A stretch of 64,000 nucleotides of DNA from assembly GCA_012845835.1 (NCBI GenBank), contig JABAKD010000011.1, forward strand, positions 5,604,036-5,668,035. Direction: 5' to 3'. Made by a program: the position numbers and the translations under genes. Shown here one piece after another: positions 1 to 12,965 of the stretch. Below the pieces are notes generated by a model that made no database searches, was not told the DNA's origin, and was given only the letters and a program-made list of their open reading frames with translations. Position 1 is the first letter of the stretch. Every line of letters begins with the position of its first letter. This DNA is from Undaria pinnatifida (lineage: Eukaryota > Sar > Phaeophyceae > Laminariales > Alariaceae).

Positions 1-1180
1 TCCGACTCTATCGCTGGCGCCTGATGCGTCTCCTGCTACGCTCCACTCGGCGCTTGATGCTGGAGGCCTCCTATTGCCCTCACTTGTATTCATGCCAGGG
101 TAGTCGTCTGTCACCCCCGCCCCACCAACTGTGGCACTATCGCTAGGCACACCGCAGCGGGCGATGAAGAAAAGTCCCTCGGACGCAACGTAGGGCCAAT
201 CACCTGATGCTGTCATATTCCGCCAAAACCTGATCGGTGTGGGGAAAAGGGGGAACGCTCCTATCTCTCATCATCATCAGCCAGCACGACGACGGCTGCT
301 GGACCCCTCCTGGTTCAAATCCTGGTACCCAATTCCCTGCGCTCGCTCTTGCCGGGGGAGTCTTCCAACTCGCGTGCTCCAACGCCAGCAGGACCTCCAC
401 TAGACACCTCCCGTCTGCCTCAGGCGCCTGGCCCCCCTCCTTTTAAGCCCCCGTCGGCGCTTGATACCGGAGCCCTCCTCCTGCGAGGGCCAAATCGCCT
501 GCCCGGGCTCGTATCCATGCCGGGACGGTCATCTGCCGCACGCCCCCTGCCGATAGTGGCACTATCGCAGGCAATGCACTTGCCGATACACCCGTCGTAG
601 AATATGAGGGCCCTGCTATGGTTCTTCTTCCTCGCTGCCTGAAGCGACCAGTTTCTGGCTCCGTCCTAGTTGTTGCCTGTTGCTGTAGCCCTCCCGATAC
701 ATGGATTGTGCCAAGAACCCTTGATTGCACCCATGCCGGGGGAGCCCTCTCCGACCCTCGCCCAGCTGGCGGTGGACATAATGATTGGGCTGTTGTCGTA
801 ACTGCGGGTTTGCTCTTCAGCGCGTGTTACGATAGCCACTAGAAGAATTCCGCTCACACACTAACATAGCGTTAATCCTGCCTACCCTAACACCGTAACA
901 CATATAGACTAGTGCGGTTAATACGGGATCAAGGTAACACTCTAACATTATGGTACGCGATCGCCCGTCAATAGCATAACACACTAACACTATGTTATCA
1001 CACACAACCCAGAAATTAGTTAACGTAGTACCGTCCGTAATGTTACCATTTGGTTTCGCTGATCCGTAACATTTACGTCAAATGTAAATTGTAACGTTAT
1101 CCGAGGTGTGGTATGACGTTATTCTGTTTTGGGCTTGATCCTTTAGAATCTGAATAGGCTTTTTTTGGTGTGTCCCGGTA
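1..1180. repeat. Gene-free 5' region with a diverged direct repeat
   Basis: No gene is supported here. Two segments, about 30-170 and 440-580, are diverged direct repeats of each other. Both contain a 'ggcgcttgat' start, a 'catgccggg/catgccagg' middle and a 'tggcactatcgc' end. The stretch from about 860 to 1,160 is AT-richer and full of short 'taacact/taacatt' words, without coding signal. A B-box-like 'ggttcaaatcctgg' at about 312 has no convincing tRNA fold around it. The region is probably decayed mobile DNA. Confidence 0.4.
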
Positions 1181-1219
1181 CCCAGCCGGGAGGTACAGCT
1201 GTCTGGTTATGTAGTTAGT

Positions 1220-1600
1220 TTGGGACCACTGTCCTAATTCACTCGATTCAACCCCATTTCACCAGATCATGTCCGTTTTATTACTTAGGACAAACACCGC
1301 TAGCTACGGCAGTTGAGAGCTGATTGCAGTTGGAGGATGTTGTCGTGGGACTGCCGTCCTATTACATTCATTTCTACTCGATTTCGCCAGCTAAGATGCC
1401 CGTTTATTACTTAGGACTAATACCACTAGCTACGGCAGCTGAGAGATGATTACTGTTCGAGATTGTTGGTGTGGGACTGCCGTACTGTTACTCTCATTTC
1501 AACTCTATTTCGCCAGCTGATGCTCGTTTGACGACTGTGGACTAACACCACTAGGTACTGCAGCTGAATGTTGATTGCCAGGTTGATGTTGTGATCAGGC
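1220..1600. repeat. Degenerate ~125-bp tandem repeat, three units
   Basis: Units begin near 1,287, 1,411 and 1,540 with 'ggacaaacaccgctag' or close variants. Each continues through 'tacggcagctgagag' and 'gtgggactgccgt'; the third unit is partial. The period is about 125 bp. From 1,600 to 2,220 nothing coding can be supported. Confidence 0.7.
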
Positions 1601-2222
1601 AAAGTTTGGCTGGGATATTCGGGAATTTCAAACTTTTTGTTTTCCATGGTCACCGGTCAAAGTGTCAAAGATAGACTGCGTATTGTACCAACCCGCTGTT
1701 ATGGACGCCTCCGTTGCCTATCAGTGACTCGGTAGGCTACTGGCTACTGTTGCTGTAGAGGCTACCGACTGCTGCTTCTGTAGAAAAGTACCTATCCGCA
1801 ATGCGACCCCTCGATGGATGTAATAAAGTCCAATTTCCGTTAGGCATCGAAAATAGACACTGATTACTCAATCAACTTAGTCTAATCTACTCGCACTTGA
1901 TATTACTTATCTGCATGTGCTTACTGGTTTGTATATTTACGTGCAGAATCCTGTGGTAGGCCGCAACAAGGATCCATTATCCCTTCACCGTGCGGCAATA
2001 ACAGCAGCCATTCTTCCTTTGTTTACGATCATTCCCTCTACTGCAGCAGGCCGGAGGTATAGACAGACGATCTAGTTCTTACATCCGAGCGGTGTTATCC
2101 ACAAAGGCGTTGACCTGTTGATTAAGATCAATCGACAGATGCGATGCACGTGGTTCATGACTGTACTGATTCGACGACCGTCCTCCCCAGCCTGAAAGTC
2201 CACATGCTGAAGGCGGAGACTG

Positions 2223-2585
2223 TTAGTATTCTCCCCCACCCTGCACGGGTGTGTAACGTGGACCCTCAGCGCGAAACACATCGCCAAGCTCCAACCTGCG
2301 CACCACAAAGTCTTCCTGTGAGTCATTGTCTTCCAGCGCAGACAAGGTACCGATCACCCCACCCTCTCGTACGCTGACGTCCTTAACAAGGCCCAATCCG
2401 AGAGCGTCAAAAGGGCCATCCTTAACGGCGTTTTTTCTTTGCGGCAGCAATGGCTCGGGAAAACGAGGGGCGATTACCCAGTCGAATGATGTTCGAGATG
2501 TTGCCTGCTCAATCCGGATCCAGGTGGAAGAGCGAAGAGTTGACACGAAGGCCTGATTGACAACCTTAAACGTGTTTCGAGCCAC
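2223..2585 (-). CDS. Unrecognised 120-residue open frame
   Basis: This open frame encodes 120 residues of mixed composition, including runs such as TLSALEDNDSQEDFVVRRL that look more protein-like than most frames nearby. No family is recognised, and no signal peptide or membrane segment is seen. It lies just downstream (in minus-strand terms) of the LINE fragment at 2,640-4,560, so it may be a relic of a mobile element. It could equally be a chance frame. Confidence 0.2.
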   Translation of the reverse strand: MARNTFKVVNQAFVSTLRSSTWIRIEQATSRTSFDWVIAPRFPEPLLPQRKNAVKDGPFDALGLGLVKDVSVREGGVIGTLSALEDNDSQEDFVVRRLELGDVFRAEGPRYTPVQGGGEY

Positions 2586-2639
2586 CCGAGGTTTCCACGG
2601 AAAAGTCCCCGTTGGTGTTTAGAGTCGAGACTCTAGTTT

Positions 2640-4560
2640 ATATATTCTCCGTCTGTAGAATTTCCTACCTAGTCCACAGTGTTCTTGATAACTCTCGACT
2701 GTTGGCTCTCTGTCCGTGTTAGACAGTGGTCAGTACTTCCTACGTCCGCTGCGCATACATACATGTATTTCCGTTTCCTTACTATTTTCATTTTATATCA
2801 CTGCGAAGTCAAGAAGGGTTATTTCTCCCTTTTTGTATGCACTGCCTGTCTAGTCCATTCTGGCCCTGCCTTCTTCACTCTATCGCTTAACTTCTTCATC
2901 TCGTCGAGTCAGTTGCTCTTGACGAATTCCAACATTCTCTGCCCCATTCCTGTTCTTTGTTACTTCCCCCATATTGCCCAATGTTTTCCTTTGGGTTACT
3001 TGCCTTCACGATTCTAGAAGTAAGATCTCCACCACTAACTACACTTATCCTTGCCTTTTATTCCTTTGTAGATCTACTGTTATATCTCTCCGAAAACTTC
3101 CTTATGTATCTCTCACCCTACTCTTCGACTCTGGGGGCATGTAGATGTTTCCTAAGAAAAAATATTTCGCTCCCCTCTCCCCTGGTACCCTTAGCCATAT
3201 GCTTTAATCGTGGTATTTTGTGTCTTCGATCACCTCTATTATGTCACACAAGAATCCTTTGACTATTAATAGGAATCCTACTCCCCCTGCCCCCGTATTC
3301 TTGCTATCCTGCCCTTCTCTCATTCTCCCTATCCATGCGTACTCTCCAACTTTGCGTCCTATTCCCCCCCCCCCCTCTTTCTCCCATAAATCTTGAATTT
3401 CCACTATATCTAGGTCTCGATTACTTACTTGTTCGACTGTTTCTAACCCATTGCGCTCTTCCGCGGCGAATCCACATACGTTCCACGATCCTATTCTCGG
3501 CTTATTTTTCGCCTGGCTATCCACCTCTGCTATTGTCTATTGTTCCTTCTCCGTCTTTCCTACTCCTATTCTCTCTACTATGAACTGTCTTTCCGCTTCT
3601 GTTTCTAGCTTTGTCATTGGCTGCTTGTTCTACACCACCATTGTTCTCCCCCACATATGTAGTGGGGTGCCCTCCGTAGAAGGAAAGTTTATAGATGCGA
3701 CGTGAAGCCATGTCATGGTTGAGGTAAAACCATGTGATATTAGGTGTCACTCTCACGTCAAGGCCATCATCATAGATGGGCGATAATGTAGGTGACGATG
3801 ATGGGACAAGCAGGACGCCCCTCATCTCACTACCCTGCCCAACCCTGCCCTACTCTGTCTTGTCTTGCGTTGCCTGTCTTTCAGAGTTCATCGTAGAGGA
3901 AATGATGCATAAGCTTTGAGTCTATCCAGCGAGCCACGATGAGAGACCAAACAAAGACACCGGAACCCAGGAGGAGCACGCTTCCCAACACCGACCAACC
4001 ACGCATCCCCCACACGGAGTACTACTACACATATCCTTTGGGTCGATATATCCTGCCCCCCATTGTCTCTTGTCTGCGGTCACTCTAGGACTACGTCTAA
4101 ATTCCGCTATTCCATGAGCTCTACATACTCTCCATCCTAGTCTTCTAATCCATGCCTACACTTTTTCTGTCTCTATCCTCTGCCACTCCGTGCTCCCTTT
4201 CGGTGTTAGCGTGGTTCTGAAATGTTCTCCTCCCTTTCTATTGCTCCTATTGCAAGGCAGTACAGTCCTGCTTCGTTGCACTTCTTCTTGAACTCTATTC
4301 TCGTCATGTCGCTAGGAACTCCAAATATCAGCACCACTAGTCTAGTGATTTACCCTTCCAATATTTCCTTTCCCAATCCACACCCTTCCTCGCTGTCTCT
4401 CTCCCAATATCTTCCGAGAATATCTCCAGCTTGTTTTTCGTATTGTTGGTGTAGTGGGAAATGTTCGAGTTACTGGGACTTCCCAATCCTAGTACTTGTT
4501 GAGGGTCTGGTGTCTTTCAGTTATTTTGCCGGCGCATCATACTAAATAGTGTCTCCAACA
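2640..4560 (-). mobile_element. 5' half of a degenerate LINE (ORF1 end plus ORF2 endonuclease)
   Basis: On the minus strand a decayed ORF1 frame is visible near 4,340-4,210 (VLIFGVPSDMTRIEFKKK), which resembles the RNA-binding part of LINE ORF1 proteins. Its probable end is at about 3,825-3,517. ORF2 then starts at 3,524 with an APE-type endonuclease opening, PRIGSWNVCGF. After a stop near 3,204 the same domain continues in a broken frame (YFFLGNIYMPPESKS, around 3,150). No reverse transcriptase is seen below about 2,640, so the copy is truncated and inactive. The family is non-LTR retrotransposons; the clade cannot be assigned. Confidence 0.7.
3204..3524 (-). pseudogene. LINE ORF2 N-terminus, endonuclease/exonuclease/phosphatase domain
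   Basis: The 106-residue frame begins MDSQAKNKPRIGSWNVCGF, the typical opening of APE-like LINE endonucleases (IGSWNVxG). It continues with a DLDIVEIQDLWEKEGG segment at the position where these enzymes carry the metal-binding ETW/QETH-type motif. It ends with GGVGFLL, the usual glycine-rich strand. The start overlaps the end of the preceding ORF1-like frame in another reading frame. Stops downstream break the rest of the domain, so it is a pseudogene. Confidence 0.7.
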
Positions 4561-5227
4561 CGAGCTCGTAGAGCCTGGAGCCAAGTTCAACCCCCTCAAC
4601 ACAAGTATACCTCACGTTTGTGTCAGGCGATCTGCATCGTAACCTTCCTGGCGTCCCACGATCGTATCATCTATCTTCTTGTCCCTCTGCTGTACTAGTC
4701 TAGTTACCTTCCTCCAGGGAGATCATTTTTACCATGCAAGGTTCAAGGACGGCTTGCATAACACAAGGTCTTAGTCACACATCGGGATGCCCCGTACGTC
4801 GCTTTCTCCATCGTATGTACATTTCCCCATGGGTAGCTACCCCACTAATGCTCCCGAGTAGACCTTCGCTGTCGAAAGCTTGGCCAACGATTTCCCTACA
4901 CTTTGTACCGACTTCTATCCTTCAAGATATCAAGATATCTACGTACCGCTTGGTGCTCCTTCTCTTTGGCCATATGCCATGTGGTCGGACATTTGCAATG
5001 TGTTCGTTTCGTGAGCGCAGTAGGAGCGGGGGGGCAATGTGGGGGGGCATGACGTCGTCTTTAACATCGTTCGTAGGCTGAGATTATACGCCGAGCACAT
5101 GTGTAATGCCGTATATCTGTATCCACCGGCATCAACGGTGCGTATGACGTATGTGGTAGTGCAGCGTCAATGAACGGCACTTGCCTGTGTTTCCTTTGCT
5201 GTTCACTTCTACTGTTGGGCAGTCGTA

Positions 5228-5760
5228 TTATACGAGCAAAGTTAGCACGTACTCGCTCGGTGCTTTGGAGCGGGGGGGGGTCTGGAGCTCCTGAAATAGC
5301 ATTACACTGTAGTAAGCTCTGGAGCCACGACATTGCAGCCAACGAAGGTACGGAGGTGACTGCATGAGTTGGGGCCAACATGACTTGGAGTATGAGTAGC
5401 AACCCCGGTTATTGTGCTTTCCCAACCAACCCAAAGCCAGAGAAAAGAGGTTGTGGGAGAAATGCTTAGGATACGAGACGAGAGAGTCGCCCGCTTCGTC
5501 CCGACCGACGAAGGCGTTAGAGCGAACTGCCCCCTCCCGTGCAGGAGCGGACTCCGCGGACTTCCGGTTTGGAAAATGCTCGAGTTTCTCGAACGTTCGA
5601 TACAGGCCCAAAACCCAGCGCAACAAGCGATACCACAATTTGAAAGAGGTGGTGGAAACAGCACGCCGGTTGCGGTTGATCAACGCAATGCATGCGAGGC
5701 GGACGCGAAGAGGGCGCCAAGCAGCAGCAGACAAGGCCTCAGTAAGGTGCACGTATACCT
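5228..5760 (-). pseudogene. Probable Ty1/Copia integrase-core remnant
   Basis: A 174-residue minus-strand frame contains TEALSAAAW, then ALINRNRRA, then TTSFKLWYRLL. This is the same order as the Copia integrase block 'WAEAL..A.YLINR.P....TP.ELWYG.KP'. About 40 residues on, APAREGAVRSNAFVGRDE resembles the 'A.EGVFVGYDE' strand of the same family. Linking motifs are degenerate and no protease or reverse transcriptase is seen beside it. The match is by eye only. A plus-strand frame across the same bases (5,414-5,806) is judged a shadow. Confidence 0.4.
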
Positions 5761-6654
5761 GCCTACTGATGCGCTGTATCTGCTAGGCATGATCTATGAC
5801 ACGTAAGACGCGTGCTACGATAGAAGTAGGTGCTACACTTTTTTTCTGAGGTTTCCTCAATTTGGGAGCTTAAGACATAGACTATCTCTCCCAAAAACTG
5901 ATTCGGAGAAAATAAAGTGCCACTGGATGAAAAATCCCATGGCCTAGGTACACGACGAGAATCATAAAAAAGGCCGTTTTTTTCCGGCGATTTTGGGTTG
6001 AGGAGCCTGGTCATTCAGAAAATAAAATAGCCGAAACATGGTATACCTCTATCGTGCCATGTGTCGTAAGCCCACCACCACACCGGTCAGCCGGTTCCCT
6101 CTACTCTGATCTTAAATCGTACCGAAAGACAACAGTCAGGTCTACTATTAATACGAGTGCGCGCGATTAACACGTGGTGTAATATACGCCAGGTAATGTA
6201 TGGCCGCCCCGCCGATAGTGTGATCAGAAATCGGACTAGTTTCGAAATATCATCCAGCCAAGCCGGAAATTGATGAAAATGGTCCCAAAGTGCCCAAAAC
6301 CTTCCGCCACATATTCGATGCATACATCAAGTCAATGCCAAGAAGGCCACGCAATCATGGGAACGTAAGCCCCCTAGCAGGGGCAAGCAGATAGCATGCC
6401 CTCAGAGGGCTAACAAACGGCACTCGCGAGGGAAGCCCATATATATATAGAAATATTTCAGGAAATAAACAACGCCAAAAACCCTGCCAAAACATGGTAT
6501 GTCCACGGGAACAACGAACGTTACTGAGTCCAAATCACGCCTGAATGCATATCGCACTTTCCTTCAAACGACCCACATCGAAATCCGCCAGAGGATTGAA
6601 CACTTCCACGTGCTGGAGATCCCGCTGCTGCAATTCACCCCCTTCCCCCCGGCC

Positions 6655-7440
6655 CCCGCCCCCCCCCCCCCACCCTTCCCTCACCAGATAATGGACTTAC
6701 AGACTTCACTTGATAAACTGATGCATTACCTTCCACGAATTTCATAGTTTCCGTCCACAGACTGACTAACGTCACCCTGTTGACCCGGATAGCTACACTG
6801 TAGTTGCAAGTGAAGTCGCCGAAACATCCCCAAACCTCCCACAACTCATCACATGTCACCCACCCACATGGCGGGATACTCAATAAGCAGACTACCTATA
6901 CATACCAACGCTTTCCTGTGAAATTCCCCCCCCCCCCCCCCCCCCCCCCCCCTTCCCCCCCCCCCCCTCCCCCCCCCCCCCCCCCCCCTTTTTCTTAAAC
7001 CCTAACCTCACTCCGTTTTTCGATTCAACCCACACCGTGTAGCGAAATCAATAATACACACATAGCCGAACTATGAAGAGTAACGGTATCATAAGTGCAT
7101 TATGATACCGCTACAACCCATAGTTGTCAAGGCTGGTTACTGCATGTCTATCTTCAGGGATAAATATGCATTTAACCATACTTGACAAAAGCCGCGAGGG
7201 GGAACGTTGAAATTCCCAAACGTCCCTCGCAACTTCGTTTTAGGCCCCCCGAAGCAGTTTTCTCGGCGTACAAAAATACGTTTTGCAGATATATACAATA
7301 AAACTTCGTCTTAGGCCCCCCGAAGCAGTTGTCTCGGCGTACAAAAATACGTTTTGCAGATATATACAACAGCCCCCCCCCCCCTTCCCCCCCTTCCCCC
7401 CCTTCCCCCCCCCCCCCCCCCCCCCCCCCCCAACCACTGT
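6655..7440. repeat. Poly-C tracts and a ~79-bp tandem duplication
   Basis: Long C runs sit at about 6,660, 6,928-6,990 (C broken only by single T pairs) and 7,373-7,431. Between them, 7,229-7,372 is a tandem pair of about 79 bp, each copy reading 'taggccccccgaagcagtt', then 'ctcggcgtacaaaaatacg', then 'ttttgcagatatataca'. No gene is seen from 5,810 to 7,229. Confidence 0.8.
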
Positions 7441-7835
7441 ACACCAATATATATTCGAAAACACGATTCTGATACAATACGATAATGAACTCTAGAACAT
7501 CAAACAAAAAGTACGTGTAGAAAAAACCACGTGGTTGCAAAACAAACAAGACAAAATAATATGTATTTGAAAACACCACCCTGATACAATACGATAACGA
7601 AACCTAGAACATCAACCAAAACGTACACGTGTAGCAAAAACTACGTGGTTACAAAATAACATGTATTCGAAAATACCGCTCCGAAACAACACGATAACAA
7701 AGTCTAGAACATAAACCAAAACATATACGTGTAACATCAAAAACGCGGAAAGCACCACTTTGAAACAATACGATAACCAAGTCTAGAATATCAACCAAAA
7801 CATACGTGAAACAAAAACCACGCGGACACACGACA
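7440..7835. repeat. Degenerate ~105-bp tandem repeat, about four units
   Basis: Each unit carries 'tgatacaatacgataac' (or 'gaaacaacacgataac'), 'tctagaacatcaaccaaaa', a 'tacgtgta' word and 'aaaaaccacg(t/c)gg'. The units have diverged, so the array is old. The next 700 bp (7,835-8,560) show no gene. Confidence 0.7.
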
Positions 7836-8559
7836 CACTAGAACCATATATACGTCCGCATACGAACACCAGTCAAAAGGTGGAACCCATATACCCTGGG
7901 TTCCAAATTGAGGTCCCTACGAGTCTGAAACATCACATAGTCCACATAAAGTCTTCACACAAACCTAAAAATGCGTCACAACTGCTCGTTGCCAAATGAC
8001 AGGTTCATCAAGAACGCAAGAACAAACAGAACGAGAGGCAGGGTAATCGAAGCAGCGCAAATCATTATAGCATTCGCCCACCACATCACCTCCTTTGAAA
8101 TTGGTTTTGGGCATCAGCGAACCGGGTCCAACGCATGCCCGTAGTGTCTTAGGTGGAGTGAGGAGCGGTAGTAAAAATCAAGTGCGCTGCTCGATAACCT
8201 GTTCCTGACCGTCGGTATACTGAACAATCTTCGGGCCGCGTCTTCTCTGTGTCAGGTGTGTGAGGAATTTCTTTGTCATTTTTCAAGCAAGCGGTTGCGT
8301 TGGCATATACTACCTGGCTTGATGTAAAGGAAAGGAACACCACTGAGCGATCATCTACTACATGTTAGGGCATGTTTTCATGAACACCACTAACAAGAGC
8401 ACCAGACATGGACGCGACATCTACAGAACTACAACATCTTCGACGACAGTGGGGAGAAAACAGGACGTATAAGTGTACACTATATATAGTCTATAATAAT
8501 GTGGAAAGTAATTACAGACAGGGATGTTAACACTGCGGTAAACCACACGACCAACCTAT

Positions 8560-9640
8560 TACGCAGGGTATTTCGTGCCTCCATCCGCTTACATGATTGC
8601 CTGACAACCTCTACTATTCCAAACGCAGTGGATTGTGCCTAACGAAGTAAAGTCACCCTCGCGTTCAATAGTGGTGACATCGCATGTCCACGTGAGACAA
8701 CCTTTACGAAACGCAGTAGCATATATATGCCTGACGAAGTGAAGTCACCCTCGCCTTCAATAGTAGTGACATCGCATATATATGACGTTGCATGCCCACC
8801 TCAACTGCTGTATTTGTAAGATGTATCTCTGTCTTAGAATTGGCGACCTCAGAGCCCCACAGCGGCACGGTAAAAATCATGGACGTGAAATCGCACATTT
8901 GAGACAATAATAAGTTGAAAAGGAAGCACAAGCAGACGTGATACACTGCCGACCCATCGCATACCCTCCTGAGACGACCTCTACGAAACACAGTACCATT
9001 TACCTCACGAAGTAAAATCACCCTCGCGATCAATAGTGATGACATCGCATATATATGACATCACATACCCACCTCGCCTAATGTATTTGTACGACGTATC
9101 TCTGACTTAAAATTGACGACCGCAGAGCCCCACATCGACAAGGTAAAATTATAGGCGTGAAATCGTACATTTATTTGAGACAAAAATAATTTGGAAAAGG
9201 AAGCACAGGCAGATGTGTTAAAACTGCGGTAAACAACCTTACCAACCCATAACGTAGGGTATTTCGTACATACCGTCTGCATGATCGCCTCCCCACCTAT
9301 GCCAAGCGAAGTATTACTAACGAGGTAACGTGATTGAGCGCGTGTATTACAAGTATGACTAATGAGGTAACGTAATTGAGCACATGTATACCAAGCGTTC
9401 CTTTAAAACTGACGATTCGCATCCCTCCCTCTAATGCTCAATGACGGAGACAGCACATGGCCACATACATCACCTCGCATGCTGTATTTGGCAATAAGTA
9501 TCTCTTGCGTATAATTAGCGATGTCGATAATAATGGTAACTGTATGATGATGGTGACAAACAGTGCATGACCACATCACCTCGCCTGTTGCATTTGACAA
9601 TACGTATCTCTTTCTTATAATTAGCGATGTCAGAAAATAA
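8560..9640. repeat. Degenerate long-period satellite (~280 bp)
   Basis: Units starting near 8,773 and 9,047 share 'catcgcatatatatgac', 'cccacctc', 'tgtatttgta', 'gtatctctg.ctta', 'cagagccccaca' and 'aaaggaagcaca.gcaga'. Partial relatives lie at 8,650-8,760 and 9,400-9,640. Nothing coding is supported. Confidence 0.65.
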
Positions 9641-9879
9641 TGGTACCTACAAATATTCTATAAAATATTCTAGCTTTCGATCGATGTATCATACAACAAC
9701 AAATTATGAAGATTTAACACGTTATTTACTACACTTAAACACTGGGTTGCATGCTGCATCTAACATCAAACCTTCTAGAATAGTAAACATTACAAGCCAG
9801 ATGATATAAAGGGATGTCTTATTGCTTCAATCGTCAGGTTTGTCCCCTTTGAGAATTTATAGTTTCCGGCAACATATTG

Positions 9880-11310
9880 AAATGTCCCGCCCCCCGCCCC
9901 CCGCCCCCCCCTCCCCTCCCCCTCCACTGACCTCTTTTTCATAACAAACCCCAACCCTCCCCCCCCCCGCCCCTCCGTCCCCCGATCCCCCCCCCCCTTC
10001 CGCCTAGTCTGTCCAAACGCCCCACTCACAATCAAAATCGGCCTGAGTAATAACACCTATACGCAGTTGATATCACGTCATTGTCTTTCTGACCATCCAT
10101 GACGTAGTTTTCAATTATTTTCCCCCCAACCCCCCCCCCCCCCCCCCCCCCTTCCAACGCCCCCTCTTTTCCGACCACCTACACGATCGCCTAGACCTAG
10201 CACCACGCGTATAACGAGCTGCTACATATCTTTGATCTCACAGCCGAAGTGTATTTGAATATTATTTGTGACCTAAACCTCCTAAAAATCCCCCCCCCCC
10301 CCCCCCCCCTCTTGCTCTCCCTTACTCAAACGCCCCACCAAATATCGAAATCCGCCACATTAATAAACACTTCACGCACAGGATATCACCTCATTATATT
10401 TCGAGAGCCATCCATGCCGCTGTGTTCCCCCCCCCCCCCCCCCCTCCAACGCCCCCTCTTTCCCGACCACCTGCACGATCGCCTAGACCTAGCACCACGC
10501 GTATAACAAGCTGATACATATCTTTGATCTCACAGCCGAAGTGTATTTGAATATTATTTGTGACCTAAACCTCCTAAAAAATCTCCCCCCCACCCCCCTC
10601 TTGCTCTCCCTTACTCAAACGCCCCACCAAATATCGAAATCCGCCACATTAATAAACACTTCACGCACAGGATATCACCTCATTATCTTTCGAGAGCCAT
10701 CCATGCCGCTGTGTTCCCCCCCCCCCCCCCCCCCCCGCCCGCCTCGAACGCCCCCTTCTTCCCCATCACCCGCACCTTCGCCTAGACCTAGCACCACACG
10801 TATAACAAACCCCTCACCTAAAGCCCTTCCCGCCCCCCCCCCCGCCCCCACCCCCCACCCTCCCCCCCCAACCCATCCCAACCCCACCCCCTCGAACACT
10901 CCACCCTCTCTTTACTCACTGATTGTACGACTTACCCCAGGATATACATGATAAACTGATGTATTATTTCCAAAAATGTCACATTTATCCCCTCAAAATA
11001 ATGTATAGTTTCCAGGCACATATTGAGCTGCCTCCCCCCCCCCCCCCCCGCGCCCCCAATAATATACTGGTGCCAAAACCGTCAGATGTATCTCCTCGAA
11101 AGGATTTATAGCTTACATGCACAAATTGCCCCTTCCCCCCCCCCCCCCCCCCGCCCCCCTCCAAACCCGCTCGCTTTTGATCAAAACCAGGCCCCCCTTT
11201 CCCTTCACAGCTGTCAGATTTTGTCCCCCTCAGAAACGGGTTTTATAGTTTCCGCGCACAGACTGACTAAAATCATCCTGTTGACCCTGAAAGCTACACT
11301 GTAGTTGTAA
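9880..11310. repeat. Poly-C-rich tandem block with ~290-bp units
   Basis: Two almost identical units (about 10,240-10,525 and 10,530-10,825) carry 'gtatttgaatattatttg', 'tcctaaaaa', a C run, 'accaaatatcgaaatccgcc' and a second C run. Partial units flank them. Pure C runs of 14-22 bases recur at about 10,128, 10,290, 10,430, 10,717, 11,035 and 11,137. Proline-rich frames here are only translated poly-C. Confidence 0.75.
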
Positions 11311-11442
11311 GGGGAGTCGCCGACCTATATCCTTAATGAGGACACAAAACTCGTAATGCGCGCGATCGGAGTATCACACACAGCTTGCAAAGATGAGTTT
11401 CGACGAAATCTTCGATCTCACAGCTGGAGTGTATTTTAATTT

Positions 11443-11447
<5 letters not shown>

Positions 11448-11473
<26 letters not shown>

Positions 11474-11474
11474 G
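11448..11474. repeat. (TA)n microsatellite
   Basis: A pure 'tatata' run of about 13 units. The following 1.2 kb, to 12,740, holds short frames but no recognisable gene. Confidence 0.9.
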
Positions 11475-12743
11475 TTGCCGGGTCTCACGAGCGCGAAAAT
11501 GCAGCAAACAACGCAGGAGATTCGAGATGCAGTGTTCTAATCAGGGCACACGTTATCGAACAAAATCGTTCAAGCATTTATTTTCGGATAAGCGCCGCGC
11601 TTCTGAGAGCGCACTCGGCGTGGGGTTTATCCCCCGCGCGAGGCCCCCCTGCTGGGGCAGGAGGCCTCATCTAATCCAACACTTGCTTTGAATGATTCGG
11701 TGTAGCAGGCGGGTAAGAATACAGCATGATTGAAACAGTTGCACTGCATTTGATTAGAGTTGCCGTACCCATTCCAGCATTGTAAATAATTGTATACATA
11801 TTATACTGGAACTCTAATCAAGCGAAACACTCATTTTTTCAGCATCTTCCCTAAAAACCCTGTGATTTTTTATTGTGGCGCCGACCACTCCAACTGTATA
11901 GAAAACGCCCACCAGCGACACACGACGGCCCCCCTAGACATATATAAAGCACCGCCTCCTCCTGAAGACATGCCGTGGTTGTACCACAGAAAAAAACGCT
12001 ACATCCGGCTCTTGGCTCTTCACGGCGATCTAATGGGCGAGAAATTAACTGCCTGTTGACGTCGCGCGCCTCGCTTCACAAAAGGTAGCGACCACGAAAG
12101 GGTGTTGAGATTTGAACACACCTGCCATATTTGGATTCAAATAAACCCTTTAAGAATTACATCCTTTGGAGACAAAACACTTGGAATTGGTGTGGGATAG
12201 CTCTTGTGCACTTCTAAAAGGGTTGACTGGTCAAAGAATATCCGGAGACGAGCGCACCAGTTCCCCCCGATTCTCCCATATTTGCGCCAACCGCAAATGA
12301 CCAACAACGACAGACATCAGTAGAAACGCGAAGAGCACAGGGGTTATTCTCGTGGTCGCGAGATTACTTAGCTAAATACTAACTCTACGACCGCTCTGCC
12401 TGTCTCGCCTGCTTCTCACACCACCACTTGCACCGCACCGCCACCATGTGCCCGCTTAATAGTCACACGAGCACCCACACTAGTAGCCCTATTAGGCCAG
12501 CAAACCGCCCGTTCTCCGCCATGTGCCGGCGTAACTCCAAAAAGGTAAAGAACACGGAGAAGAGCGAACACGTTTGACAGGATAGGTCAAACGCAGCCCG
12601 CCTAGCCCATGTTAAGAGTACTGTGGTAGAACCACAGAAAGAAAAAAAAAAAAAAAATCCACCCGCCAGCAACATTCCTGAACACTGGATAGATCAAATG
12701 ACTTCAAGCCGTGTGCTGGGCAATCCAAGCTGGTCATTTCACT

Positions 12744-12965
12744 CTCCCCCCCAAAACAACGGTGGTTCTTAGCAGGATGCAGCTCGCCCTTCATGCCACT
12801 CGCCGAAAACCTCGCGGGGATTCGCGCTGGGTGCACACGATGTCTGCCTTGTCAGTGAAAACCCGACGTGCTCCATGCCGGCATTTTAGGGATGCGAGGG
12901 TCTATAGCCATACGACTACCGCTATGCATGAAATGAGTACATACCCACCCCCCCCCACCCCCCTC
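12744..12965 (+). mobile_element. SINE-like element with poly-C 3' tail, copy 1
   Basis: This is homologous to the copies at 19,487-19,745 and 20,292-20,565 but in the opposite orientation. In sense direction it reads 'cttcatgccactcgccga', 'gatgtctgccttgtcagtg', 'cccgacgtgctcc', 'gggatgcgagggtctata', 'catacgacta' and 'atgagtac', followed immediately by C-rich DNA. It has no coding capacity. Its last ~75 bp match the 3' end of the LINE found in the Moco sulfurase introns. Confidence 0.7.
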
